NCBI GenBank assembly: GCA_023416195.1
Contig: JAEZID010000263.1
Span: forward strand, 1-9,597
DNA length: 9,597 nt
Source of the DNA: Pseudomonadota bacterium
GTDB taxonomy: Bacteria; Pseudomonadota; Alphaproteobacteria; Azospirillales; Azospirillaceae
Reading direction: 5' to 3'
Shown: piece after piece, positions 1-6,367 of the stretch
Numbering within the stretch: the first letter of the stretch is position 1
Layout: each line of letters starts with the position of its first letter
Position numbers and translations under genes: made by a program
Notes under the pieces: model-generated
Databases searched by the model: none
Told to the model about the DNA's origin: nothing
Seen by the model: only the letters and a program-made list of their open reading frames with translations

Positions 1-179
1 GCGGGCACCACATCAACGTCAACGTGTTCGACCGCGAGACGCTGCTGCACGCCATGGATCATCCGGAGCTGTACCCGCAGCTGACCATCCGGGTGTCCGG
101 CTACGCGGTGAACTTCATCAAGCTCACTCGCGAGCAGCAGTTGGACGTCATTAACCGCACCTTCCACGGCGCGCATTGA
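1..179 (+). CDS. pflB: Pyruvate formate-lyase (formate acetyltransferase), C-terminal fragment
   Basis: Only the last 58 codons are present; the first complete codon begins at base 3 and the TGA is at 177-179. The fragment has the very conserved end of PFL: HHINVNVFDRETL, then YPQLTIRVSGYAV, then LTREQQLDVINRTF. In this family the glycine of RVSGYAV (bases 99-101 here) carries the stable glycyl radical made by the PFL activase. The enzyme is cytoplasmic and converts pyruvate plus CoA to acetyl-CoA and formate without oxygen. The conserved asparagine-valine stretch and the RVSGYAV loop favour true PFL over diol dehydratase-like glycyl-radical enzymes, although the active-site cysteines lie outside the window. 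The gene converges on the sigma-54 activator, with a shared terminator between them. The activase gene is not visible here. Confidence 0.93.
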   Translation, partial: GHHINVNVFDRETLLHAMDHPELYPQLTIRVSGYAVNFIKLTREQQLDVINRTFHGAH

Positions 180-191
180 TCGTCGGTTGAG

Positions 192-229
192 AAAAAAAAG
201 GGGCGGCCTTCGGGCCGCCCTTTCCTTTT
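192..229. terminator. Bidirectional intrinsic terminator between pflB and the sigma-54 activator
   Basis: A perfect 8-bp stem, GGGCGGCC (201-208) with GGCCGCCC (213-220), closes a TTCG tetraloop. It is preceded by eight A residues (192-199) and followed by TTTCCTTTTA. Read on the plus strand the hairpin is followed by a T-rich run and ends pflB. Read on the minus strand it is followed by a run of T and ends the activator gene, whose TAA stop (228-230) abuts the tract. Confidence 0.9.
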
Positions 230-1685
230 ATGCCGACCCCTGAAGGTCTTCCCGGATGCCCAGCGCCTGCATGCGCTCGTAGAGCGACGCGCGGGAGATG
301 CCCAGCAGCTTGGCCGCCTGGGCCTTGACGCCGCCGGTGCGGGCCAGCGCGCCGAGGATGGCCGCGCGCTCGGTGTCCTTCAGCACGTCGTTGAGCGGCC
401 GGGGGCTGCCGCCCGCCGACCGCAGCATGGCCGTGGAGGCAGCCACTTCCGCAGCGCCGTCCGGCTCATCGCCCAGGGAGGGAGGCAACGCGGCGCGGAT
501 GTGCTCGGCGGTCAGCGTCGGGTCGTCGGACATCGCCACGACCCGCTCCAGCACGTTGTGAAGTTCGCGCACGTTGCCCGGCCAGTCGTGCGCCTCCAGC
601 GCCGCGACGGCCTCCGGCAGCAGTTCCCGCGACGGGGTGCTGGAGGCGAGCGCCAGCTCGTCCAGGATGCGGTCGGCGATGCTGCCGATGTCCTCCGCGC
701 GTTCGCGCAAGGGGGGCAGGGTGATCGGGACCACGTTCAGCCGGTAATAGAGGTCCGCCCGGAACTGCTTGTCCCGGACCAGCGCCGCCAGATCGCGGCT
801 GGTCGCCGCGACGATGCGCAGATCGACGCGCACCACCTTGTTGGAGCCGACCGCCTCGAACTCCCGCTCCTGAAGCACGCGCAGCAGCTTGGCCTGGAGG
901 GGCAGGGGCATGTCGCCGATCTCGTCCAGGAACAGGGTGCCGCCGTTGGCCAGCTGGAACTTGCCTTCGCGCATGCGCCGGTCGGCGCCGGTGAAGGCGC
1001 CCGGCGCGACGCCGAACAGCTCCGCCTCCAGCAGGTTTTCCGGGATGGCCGCCACGTTCACGCCGACGAAGGGCGCGTCGGCGCGCGGGCTGGCCGCGTG
1101 GACGGCGTGGGCCAGCAGCTCCTTGCCCGTGCCGGTCTCGCCCAGCAGCAGCACCGTGGAGTCCATCTGGGCCGCGCGGCGGGCGAGCCGCTTGACCTCG
1201 CGCATGGAATCGCTGTTGCCGATCATCTGCGACAGGGAGTATTTGGCCCGCCGCTCGTGCGCCAGCTCCTGCCGGGTGCGGGTCAGCTCGTCCTGCAATT
1301 TCTGGTATTTGGACATGAGCGGACGCAGCCGGTCGGCGCGGTCGAACAGCGCGAAGCCGATGGCGCCGATCAGTGAACCGTCCTCGTCGCGCAGCGGCAG
1401 GCGGGTGACGACGATGGTGCGCTTGCCCACGTCCATCAGGTCCAGAAGCATCGGCTGCCCGGTCTCCACCACGCGGCGCATCTGGCTGTTGGGGATGACC
1501 TCCTCCACCGGCTTTCCCAGCGTGTCCTTGGGATAGCCCAGAAGCTCCAGATAGCGTTCGCCGATCCAGGCGACGCGGGCATCCTTGTCCACCACGATCA
1601 GCCCGACGCAGGCGTCCGACAGGTGCTGGAACAGCGACTCCACGGCGCGGGCACGAAGATGATCGAAGTTGGGTTCGAGGCTCAT
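228..1685 (-). CDS. Sigma-54-dependent transcriptional activator (PAS, AAA+, Fis-type HTH)
   Basis: A 485-residue bacterial enhancer-binding protein. An N-terminal PAS domain (about residues 15-115) is followed by a coiled linker rich in charged residues (about 120-150). The AAA+ domain (about 155-400) has Walker A GETGTGKE at 182-189, the sigma-54-contacting loop GAFTGA at 229-234, Walker B LFLDEIG at 251-257, and the arginine-finger region FRADLYYRLNVVP near 308-320. A C-terminal Fis-type helix-turn-helix lies at about 434-476 (AAKLLGISRASLYERMQ). There is no receiver domain, so it probably senses a ligand or redox signal through PAS rather than being phosphorylated. The ATG is preceded by AAGGAAGAAGG, a good ribosome site. 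All motifs needed for ATP-driven open-complex formation are intact. The target is unknown; nearby pflB is a candidate only by proximity, since the two genes converge. Confidence 0.93.
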   Translation of the reverse strand: MSLEPNFDHLRARAVESLFQHLSDACVGLIVVDKDARVAWIGERYLELLGYPKDTLGKPVEEVIPNSQMRRVVETGQPMLLDLMDVGKRTIVVTRLPLRDEDGSLIGAIGFALFDRADRLRPLMSKYQKLQDELTRTRQELAHERRAKYSLSQMIGNSDSMREVKRLARRAAQMDSTVLLLGETGTGKELLAHAVHAASPRADAPFVGVNVAAIPENLLEAELFGVAPGAFTGADRRMREGKFQLANGGTLFLDEIGDMPLPLQAKLLRVLQEREFEAVGSNKVVRVDLRIVAATSRDLAALVRDKQFRADLYYRLNVVPITLPPLRERAEDIGSIADRILDELALASSTPSRELLPEAVAALEAHDWPGNVRELHNVLERVVAMSDDPTLTAEHIRAALPPSLGDEPDGAAEVAASTAMLRSAGGSPRPLNDVLKDTERAAILGALARTGGVKAQAAKLLGISRASLYERMQALGIREDLQGSA

Positions 1686-1715
1686 GCCTTCTTCCTTCTT
1701 GGCGCTGACGGCTCA

Positions 1716-1729
1716 CCCCACAGGTGGGG
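1716..1729. promoter_or_regulatory. 14-bp dyad upstream of the sigma-54 activator
   Basis: CCCCAC (1716-1721) and GTGGGG (1724-1729) are perfect inverted arms around the 2-bp centre AG. The site lies 31-44 bp upstream of the activator ATG, where it could be an operator or a short hairpin in the mRNA leader. No regulator is assigned. In a GC-rich genome a 6-bp dyad can occur by chance. Confidence 0.3.
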
Positions 1730-1741
1730 GCGGTCCAGCTC

Positions 1742-1822
1742 TCAATCCAGTGGATGGTATAGGCCAGTGGTCATGGCATGCAATTCGGGGAGGGCGGCGG
1801 AGATCCAGGGCCGTCCGGCCAT
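1742..1822 (-). CDS. Candidate 26-residue small ORF or leader peptide ahead of the sigma-54 activator
   Basis: On the minus strand an ATG at 1822 opens 26 codons that end in TGA at 1742-1744, 56 bp before the activator start. The upstream sequence reads GGAGGTAAAAGGGTTACG before the ATG, so there is an AGGG five bases away and a full GGAGG further up. This is a better ribosome site than most genes in the window have. The peptide begins MAGRPWISAALPEL and ends LYHPLD; it has no signal peptide, membrane segment or run of one amino acid typical of attenuators. It could be a translated leader that couples to the activator, a small protein, or chance. I do not recognise a family. Confidence 0.28.
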   Translation of the reverse strand: MAGRPWISAALPELHAMTTGLYHPLD

Positions 1823-1861
1823 CGTAACCCTTTTACCTCCAAATGCATCGCCACACACTGG

Positions 1862-1895
1862 AACCCGCCGCACCGCCCGTGGCGGGTTTCTTTTT
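1862..1895 (+). terminator. Plus-strand intrinsic terminator with no gene in front
   Basis: AACCCGCC (1862-1869) pairs perfectly with GGCGGGTT (1881-1888) around an 11-base loop, followed by TCTTTTT (1889-1895). This is a textbook rho-independent terminator on the plus strand. No plus-strand gene is recognised between pflB's own terminator and this point, so it implies a short untranslated RNA, an antisense RNA to the activator leader, or a barrier protecting rpoE from read-through. Confidence 0.75.
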
Positions 1896-2112
1896 GAATG
1901 CGGGGCGCTTGAAGCTTTCCATTGCCTGCCGCAAAAGTTTCCGCAATCCAACTCATCCGATCGTTCGTATATTCGCTTAACGGTTTTTCTGTTATCTCAC
2001 CATCAAACATTTCTTCGGCGAACGGTCTGATGTATCTTTCACCAACACATCCCTGCGGTTTGCCTCCCGGCCTGTTGGGGGGCTGCCGTTCCTTCCAGCC
2101 GGTTCGCGGGCG

Positions 2113-2136
2113 CCAGATCACCGACCAGATCACCGA
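2113..2136 (+). repeat. Perfect 12-bp tandem duplication just before rpoE
   Basis: CCAGATCACCGA occurs twice with no spacer (2113-2124 and 2125-2136), ending six bases before the rpoE ATG. The second copy runs into the purine stretch GAGAGG that must serve as the ribosome site. It may be a recent slippage duplication or a paired protein-binding site. If translated upstream in the rpoE frame it would read PDHRPDHR, but no start codon allows this. Confidence 0.6.
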
Positions 2137-2142
2137 GAGGGC

Positions 2143-2715
2143 ATGCTGCATCAGGCCGATCCGGGCGACCCGTCGTCGCCGTCCCGAGAGCAACTTCTCG
2201 TCGCCGTCGCCCGCGACCGGAACCAGGACGCGTTCCGGGCGCTGTTCCGCTATTTTGCCCCTCGCATCAAGGGGTACGTCCGCCAGCTCGGCGCCGACGA
2301 CAGCGCGGCGGAAGAGCTGGTGCAGGACGTCATGCTGACCGTCTGGCAGCGGGCGGAAACCTTCGACCCGGCGATGGCCAGCGCGGCGACCTGGGTCTTC
2401 ACCATCGCCCGCAACCGTCGCATCGACCGCGTCCGGCAGGATCGACGGCCGGAACTGCGGGCCGACGACATCGCGGTTCCCGACGACGTGCCGCAGCCCG
2501 ACCATGAGGTCGAGACCGCCCAGGCCGCCTCCCGCCTGCGGACGGTGATCGGCGAACTGCCGCCTGAACAGGCGGAGGTTCTGCGGCTCGCCTATTACGA
2601 GGACAAGGTGCATTCGGAGATTTCCGCCGAGCGCGGCATTCCGCTGGGCACCGTGAAGACCCGCCTGCGTCTGGCCCTCGTCCGCCTGCGCCGCGCGATC
2701 GGGGAGGAGGCATGA
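2143..2715 (+). CDS. rpoE: ECF sigma factor, RpoE type partnered with ChrR
   Basis: A 190-residue extracytoplasmic-function sigma factor. Region 2 (about residues 30-98) contains EELVQDVMLTVWQRAETFD and TWVFTIARNRRIDRVRQ, the -10 binding helix and core-binding surface. Region 4 (about 135-185) contains ELPPEQAEVLRLAYYED and the helix-turn-helix SEISAERGIPLGTVKTRLRL that reads the -35 element. The adjacent gene overlaps by four bases (ATGA) and encodes a ChrR-like zinc anti-sigma factor, which places this protein in the RpoE-ChrR (ECF11-like) group. In Rhodobacter sphaeroides that group drives the response to singlet oxygen and organic peroxides. The ATG is the first in frame after an open stretch without start codons; GAGAGG precedes it at unusually short spacing. 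Autoregulation is expected for the family, but the usual promoter motif is not evident here. Confidence 0.94.
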   Translation: MLHQADPGDPSSPSREQLLVAVARDRNQDAFRALFRYFAPRIKGYVRQLGADDSAAEELVQDVMLTVWQRAETFDPAMASAATWVFTIARNRRIDRVRQDRRPELRADDIAVPDDVPQPDHEVETAQAASRLRTVIGELPPEQAEVLRLAYYEDKVHSEISAERGIPLGTVKTRLRLALVRLRRAIGEEA

Positions 2716-3362
2716 CCCGGATGCCCGCCCTCCACCCGGCGCCCGAACTGCTGCTCGACTACGCCGCCGGCAGCCTGCGCGAGGTTCAGGCCCTTCTCGT
2801 CGCCTCGCACCTCGCCTATTGCCCGCATTGCCGGCGCCAGGTGGCCGATTTCGAATCCCTCGGCGGCGTCCTGCTCGACGAGATTCCGGCCGAGCCCGTG
2901 TCCGATGGCCTGCTCGACGCCGTCATGGCCCGCCTGTCAGCGCCGGCACCGGCGCCCGCACCGGCGGAACCGGCCCGCAGTCTGCTCCCCGGTCCGTTGC
3001 GCCGCGCCGTCGGTGCCGAGCCCGAAGCGCTGGAGTGGGTCCGCGTCGTGCCGGGCGTCCATGTGTCCGCCTGGGCGCTCAGCGTCGGCACGGCGTCGGC
3101 CTGCCTGCTGCGCATGGGGCCGGGCCGTCGCGTTCCGGCGCACAAGCACACCGACAGCGAGATGCTGCTGGTGTTGCAGGGCGGCTATTCCGACGAGCAC
3201 GGCCGCTACGCCGTGGGCGACGTCGCGGCCTACGAGCCGTACACGCCCCACCACGCCATCGGCGACCAGGACGGCGAATGCCTGTGCCTGCTGGTGCAGG
3301 ACCAGCCCCTGGTCTTCACCGGCCCGCTCGGCTGGCTGCTGAATCGTGGGTTCCGGTTCTGA
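2712..3362 (+). CDS. chrR: ChrR-family zinc-binding anti-sigma factor with cupin domain
   Basis: A 216-residue cytoplasmic anti-sigma factor. The N-terminal zinc anti-sigma domain carries His8 and the HxxxCxxC motif His33, Cys37, Cys40 (SHLAYCPHC), which in this family bind one zinc and hold the sigma factor. An Ala-Pro rich linker (about 77-88) leads to a cupin-like domain with His144, His146, Glu150 and His180, matching the second metal site of Rhodobacter ChrR. Cys190 and Cys192 match the paired cysteines near its C-terminus. All known metal ligands are therefore present and the switch should be functional. The start overlaps the rpoE stop (ATGA) and follows GGGGAGGAGG, so the two proteins are probably made in a fixed ratio by translational coupling. 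Confidence 0.95.
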   Translation: MTRMPALHPAPELLLDYAAGSLREVQALLVASHLAYCPHCRRQVADFESLGGVLLDEIPAEPVSDGLLDAVMARLSAPAPAPAPAEPARSLLPGPLRRAVGAEPEALEWVRVVPGVHVSAWALSVGTASACLLRMGPGRRVPAHKHTDSEMLLVLQGGYSDEHGRYAVGDVAAYEPYTPHHAIGDQDGECLCLLVQDQPLVFTGPLGWLLNRGFRF

Positions 3363-3375
3363 GGCGGACCGCCTC
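3361..3375. repeat. Small hairpin overlapping the chrR stop codon
   Basis: GAGGCG (3361-3366) and CGCCTC (3370-3375) form a perfect 6-bp stem with a 3-base loop, starting inside the TGA of chrR. No T run follows, so it is not a standard intrinsic terminator. It could stabilise the 3' end of the rpoE-chrR message. The rest of the 3376-3503 gap shows no clear element. Confidence 0.35.
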
Positions 3376-3503
3376 GTACCAGCACTTTGGCCAGAATTTC
3401 GGCGATGCCCAGAATCTCAGAGGTGGTCTGACGTGGGCGCGTTGTTCTTCGCGGCGTCCGTCCGCTATGCTGTCCCATACGCCCTCTGTCCTTGCGGTGC
3501 AGC

Positions 3504-4325
3504 ATGCCGGTCTCCTACCTCCGCACCCTGTCGGGGAGCAAGCGGACGAGACGCGCCAACATCCATCTCGGGCTGTCGCTCGCCTTCGTCGCCGGCGCCA
3601 TCAACGCCGGGGGCTTTCTGGCGGTCCTGCAATACACCTCGCACATGACCGGCATCCTGTCGTCCATGGCCGACAATCTGGTCCTGAGCAACCTGGCCGC
3701 CGTCGCGACCGGCCTGGCGTCCTTGACCGCCTTCGTCGCGGGCGCCGCCTATTCGACCATCCTCATCAACTGGGGCCGCCACCACCGGATGCGCAGCGAA
3801 TACGCCTATCCGCTGTTCTGGGAGGCGCTGCTCCTCCTGTGTTTCGGGATCATGGGCCACGCCCTGGAACGGCATCAGGCGCTGGCCGTGCCCGTCACCG
3901 TCCTGCTGCTGTGCTTCATCATGGGGTTGCAGAACGCGATCATCAGCAAGATTTCCAAGTCCGAGATCCGTACGACCCACATGACCGGCATCGTGACGGA
4001 CATCGGGATCGAACTGGGTAAGCTCTGCTACATCAACTCGCGGAAGGAATCCGCGCGCTACAAGCCCGTGCGCCCCAACTGGCCGAGGCTTTTTCTGCTG
4101 CTGTCGCTGCTGGCCTCCTTCTTCCTCGGCGGCGCGGCCGGGGCCGTAGGGTTCAAGCACGCGGGCTACGTGACCACCATTCCGCTCGCGATCTTCCTTA
4201 TCTTCTTGGCGGTCGTCCCGCTGGTGGACGACGCGCGGCTGCGGACGCGTCTGCTGTTGCGCCATCGCGCCCACCAGCGCCGCGCTCACACGCCCCCGCC
4301 CATCGACCAATCCCAGACGTCATGA
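3504..4325 (+). CDS. YoaK/DUF1275-family membrane protein
   Basis: A 273-residue polytopic membrane protein with about six hydrophobic segments (near residues 20-45, 60-85, 95-120, 125-145, 190-215, 220-240). Two internally similar signature segments are visible: AINAGGFLAVLQYTSHMTG near the N-terminus and LQNAIISKISKSEIRTTHMTG in the middle. Both end in (S/T)HMTG, as expected for the DUF1275 (YoaK) family, whose transport role is not established. The basic, hydrophilic C-terminal tail (about 245-273) is probably cytoplasmic. I chose the ATG at 3504; an in-frame TTG at 3492 is possible but neither has a clear ribosome site. The final TGA overlaps the ATG of the PIN-domain gene. It is 141 bp downstream of chrR, so co-transcription with the sigma operon is possible but unproven. 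Confidence 0.85.
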   Translation: MPVSYLRTLSGSKRTRRANIHLGLSLAFVAGAINAGGFLAVLQYTSHMTGILSSMADNLVLSNLAAVATGLASLTAFVAGAAYSTILINWGRHHRMRSEYAYPLFWEALLLLCFGIMGHALERHQALAVPVTVLLLCFIMGLQNAIISKISKSEIRTTHMTGIVTDIGIELGKLCYINSRKESARYKPVRPNWPRLFLLLSLLASFFLGGAAGAVGFKHAGYVTTIPLAIFLIFLAVVPLVDDARLRTRLLLRHRAHQRRAHTPPPIDQSQTS

Positions 4326-4741
4326 CGGGGGGCATGACGACGCGCGTCATCCTCGACACCAACGTCTTCGTCGCGGCCGGCTTCAAGCCGCGGAGCGCGT
4401 CTGCCCGCATCGTCGCGGCGCTCCGGGAGGGGCGGTGCCGGCTGGTCTGGAATGAGGCGACGCGGTCGGAGGCCAAGGCCGTCCTCGGCCGCATCCCGCG
4501 CCTGTCGTGGGACGACGCATCCGCCCTCTTCACCCCGGCGGGAGAGTTCGCCGGCCCGGTCTTCCCCGACGCCTTCCCACAGGTCGCCGACCCGAACGAC
4601 CGCAAGTTCGCCGCGCTGGGCGCCGCCACCGGCTGCCCGGTGGTCACCAGCGACGACCACCTCCTGGCCCATCGAGAAAGCTTTTCCTTCGCCGTTCTCA
4701 CCCCGGCATCCTTTGTGGACCGCGAAGGGTTCGAAGGCTGA
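4322..4741 (+). CDS. PIN-domain protein (putative ribonuclease, COG1569-like)
   Basis: A 139-residue single-domain protein. RVILDTNVFVAAG at the N-terminus supplies the first acidic metal ligand (Asp12); Glu45 or Glu50 is the likely second; DPNDRKFAALG gives Asp90/Asp93; and VVTSDDHLL gives Asp111/Asp112. These acidic residues form the Mg/Mn site of PIN nucleases, many of which are toxins in toxin-antitoxin pairs. Here no AbrB-, PHD- or RHH-like antitoxin precedes it; instead the ATG overlaps the stop of a membrane-protein gene. An alternative ATG at 4334, directly after a G-rich stretch, would give the compact N-terminus MTTRVILDTN usual for the family. It ends 3 bp from the stop of the converging CDF gene. 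Whether it acts as a toxin is unknown. Confidence 0.85.
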   Translation: MTGGMTTRVILDTNVFVAAGFKPRSASARIVAALREGRCRLVWNEATRSEAKAVLGRIPRLSWDDASALFTPAGEFAGPVFPDAFPQVADPNDRKFAALGAATGCPVVTSDDHLLAHRESFSFAVLTPASFVDREGFEG

Positions 4742-4744
4742 CGT

Positions 4745-5656
4745 TCACCGGACGATGCTGCGCGGCTTGATGAAGATCGCCGCGACCTCCCGGTGAGCGT
4801 CCTTGACCCGCCGCTCGATGGTCGCGATGGCGTTTTCCACCGCGCCCGCCGTCATGCTGTCGGTGAAATCGACATCCATGGCGATCACCACCTGACGCGG
4901 GGCGAGGTGGACCGACAGCACCGGTTCCGCCCGTTCCACGCCGGGCATGTCCAAAGCCAGCGCCCTGATGGCGGCGATCAGTTCGGGCCGCGCGGCCTCG
5001 CCGATCAGCAACCCCTTGCTTTCCCGCGCCAGGAACATGGCGGTGCCCGCCAGCAGCGCGGCGATGGCCAGCGAGGCGACGCCGTCCAGCACGGGCAGGT
5101 CCAGCCGCTCCGCCGCCAGAGTCGCCACCAGGGCGATGAACAGCCCGATCAGCGCGGCGCTGTCCTCGAACAGCACGACGAAGGTGGTCGGATCCTTGCT
5201 TTTCCGCACCGCCTCCACATAGCCGAGGCTCCCCTTCGAGGCCCGGAATTCCCGCACGGCGACGCGCCAGGACAGGAACTCGAACAGCATGGACAACACC
5301 AGGACGACGTAACCGACCATCGGGTTGGCGATGGGGCGCGGGTCCAACACGCGGACGACACCTTCATAAGCCGACACCCCGGCGCCCAGCGCGAAGATCA
5401 GCAGCGAGACGATGAAGCTCCAGAAATAAAGCTCCCGCCCATAGCCGAGCGGGTGCGCCGCATCGGCCGGGCGCGCGGCCTGCCGCAGCCCATGGAGCAG
5501 CAGGATCTCGTTCGCGGTGTCCACCACAGAATGGACGCCCTCGCTCAGCATGGCGGAACTGCCGGTCATCGCCGCCGCGGCGAACTTTGTCACGGCGATC
5601 ATCAGGTTGCCGGCCAGCGCCGCGTAGATGACCTTGCGGGAGGCGGTGGAGGACAT
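4745..5656 (-). CDS. Cation diffusion facilitator family metal transporter
   Basis: A 303-residue CDF transporter: about six membrane helices over residues 8-210 and a cytoplasmic C-terminal domain (about 215-303) of the type that dimerises CDF proteins. Helix 2 has the metal motif HxxxD (His42, Asp46, within GSSAMLSEGVHSVVDTANE), and HPLGYGRELYFWSF at 68-81 is a hallmark loop. In helix 5 the usual HxxxD is not seen; FEDSAALIG has Glu164-Asp165, with Asp165 in the aspartate position and no histidine four residues earlier. This resembles the divergent ZnT9-like branch, so metal specificity (Zn, Mn, Fe or Co export) cannot be read directly. It is the last gene of the minus-strand operon, starting 12 bp after the FMN reductase stop. 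Its ribosome site (AGGGCG) is weak. Confidence 0.9.
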   Translation of the reverse strand: MSSTASRKVIYAALAGNLMIAVTKFAAAAMTGSSAMLSEGVHSVVDTANEILLLHGLRQAARPADAAHPLGYGRELYFWSFIVSLLIFALGAGVSAYEGVVRVLDPRPIANPMVGYVVLVLSMLFEFLSWRVAVREFRASKGSLGYVEAVRKSKDPTTFVVLFEDSAALIGLFIALVATLAAERLDLPVLDGVASLAIAALLAGTAMFLARESKGLLIGEAARPELIAAIRALALDMPGVERAEPVLSVHLAPRQVVIAMDVDFTDSMTAGAVENAIATIERRVKDAHREVAAIFIKPRSIVR

Positions 5657-5668
5657 GGGGCCGACGCC

Positions 5669-6313
5669 CTACGCCCCCGCCGCCCCGCCGTCTTCCGCCA
5701 TACCGTCTTCCGCCCCACCGTCTTCCGCCATGCGCAGCAACCGGATCTCCGCCAGCAGGTCGTCCACGGCGGCCAGCGCGAAAGTCACCGACGCCTCGTC
5801 CACCAGCCGGCCATCCTTGATCTTCTCATGGACGGAGGCGATCACCACCTGCGGCCGGGCGATGACGCGCCCCATCATGCCGGCCAGCGTTTCCCGCATC
5901 TCGTGCTGGGCGCGCACGCCGCCGGTGAAGGCGGGGGAGGCGGTCATGATCAGGATCGGCTTGCCCTTGACCGGCGACCGCATGGCCGGGCGGGATGCCC
6001 AGTCCAGCGCGTTCTTCAGCACGCCGGACATGCCGTAATTGTACTCCGGCGAAATCACCACCAGCCCATCGCAGGCCCCGATCGCCGCGCGCATCGCCAC
6101 CGGGGCCTCTGGGGTGTTCTCGGCGTCCAGGTCCGGGTCGTAGGGCGGGATGTCGTTCAGGGGAAAGATCGTCAGTTCCGCCTTGCCGGCCAGCCTCTCC
6201 TTCAGGGTCTCCAGCACAGTAGCGCAGTGGGAGTTGCGGCGGATGCTGCCTGACAGGCCGAGCAGGCGAAACGGTTGATTGGCGTTCATAATCGAATGTC
6301 CCGGGGCTGGCAT
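5669..6313 (-). CDS. NADPH-dependent FMN reductase family protein
   Basis: A 214-residue flavodoxin-like oxidoreductase. LLGLSGSIRRNS (about 17-28) is the FMN phosphate loop and SPEYNYGMSGVLKNALDW (88-105) is the conserved flavin-contact segment of the NADPH-dependent FMN reductase/azoreductase/chromate reductase family. Such enzymes use NAD(P)H to reduce FMN, quinones, azo compounds or chromate; the substrate here is unknown. The first ATG (6313) has AGGA nine bases upstream; an internal ATG at 6289 would also give a normal N-terminus (MNANQPFRLLG). The C-terminus is odd: three copies of a five-residue unit (MAEDG, GAEDG, MAEDG) form an acidic tail beyond the usual fold. It lies third in the operon, between the DsbA-like protein and the CDF transporter. 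Confidence 0.9.
   Translation of the reverse strand: MPAPGHSIMNANQPFRLLGLSGSIRRNSHCATVLETLKERLAGKAELTIFPLNDIPPYDPDLDAENTPEAPVAMRAAIGACDGLVVISPEYNYGMSGVLKNALDWASRPAMRSPVKGKPILIMTASPAFTGGVRAQHEMRETLAGMMGRVIARPQVVIASVHEKIKDGRLVDEASVTFALAAVDDLLAEIRLLRMAEDGGAEDGMAEDGGAAGA
5688..5732 (-). repeat. Three 15-bp tandem repeats inside the FMN reductase gene
   Basis: Three units with the plus-strand core CCGTCTTCCGCC lie at 5688-5702, 5703-5717 and 5718-5732, differing only in the last three bases. Because the period is 15 bp the reading frame is kept, and copy-number change would lengthen or shorten the AEDG-rich C-terminal tail without disrupting the gene. Confidence 0.85.
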
Positions 6314-6367
6314 ACTCTCCGGTCCTGCAACCGATGAGCGGCGGCGAAGGCACGCGGCGCGAACTCC

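Larger units (their letters stand above)
1686..2142. other. Divergent intergenic region between the activator and rpoE
   Basis: This 457-bp region carries several small elements listed separately: a 14-bp dyad, a 26-codon minus-strand ORF, a plus-strand intrinsic terminator and a 12-bp tandem duplication. The part from about 1896 to 2070 is visibly richer in A and T than the flanking genes and probably holds promoters for one or both genes. I could not find a convincing -24/-12 sigma-54 site, nor the TGATC-type -35 box typical of ChrR-partnered sigma factors. The nearest match is TGATGT at 2028, which lacks a plausible -10 partner. Confidence 0.6.

Noticed and set aside
1686..2142. Sigma-54 (-24/-12) promoter or tRNA gene in the divergent intergenic region
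   Set aside because: No TGGCAC-N5-TTGC-like element was found on either strand, and the sequence before the terminator lacks a T-arm or cloverleaf pattern.
1771..2613. Long minus-strand open frame opposite rpoE that extends into the intergenic region
   Set aside because: Its upstream half is the mirror of the rpoE coding sequence, a usual artefact in GC-rich DNA. The part over the AT-richer stretch from the ATG at 2012 down has only a weak ribosome site (GAAGAA) and reads straight through the terminator hairpin; I recognise no family.
3361..3375. Hairpin at the chrR stop as an intrinsic terminator
   Set aside because: The 6-bp stem is not followed by a T run in either direction, so it was listed only as a small hairpin.
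3230..3505. Minus-strand 91-codon frame opposite the end of chrR
   Set aside because: A short stretch (SEILGIAEILAKVLVRGG) looks protein-like, but most of the frame is the complement of chrR and there is no convincing ribosome site.
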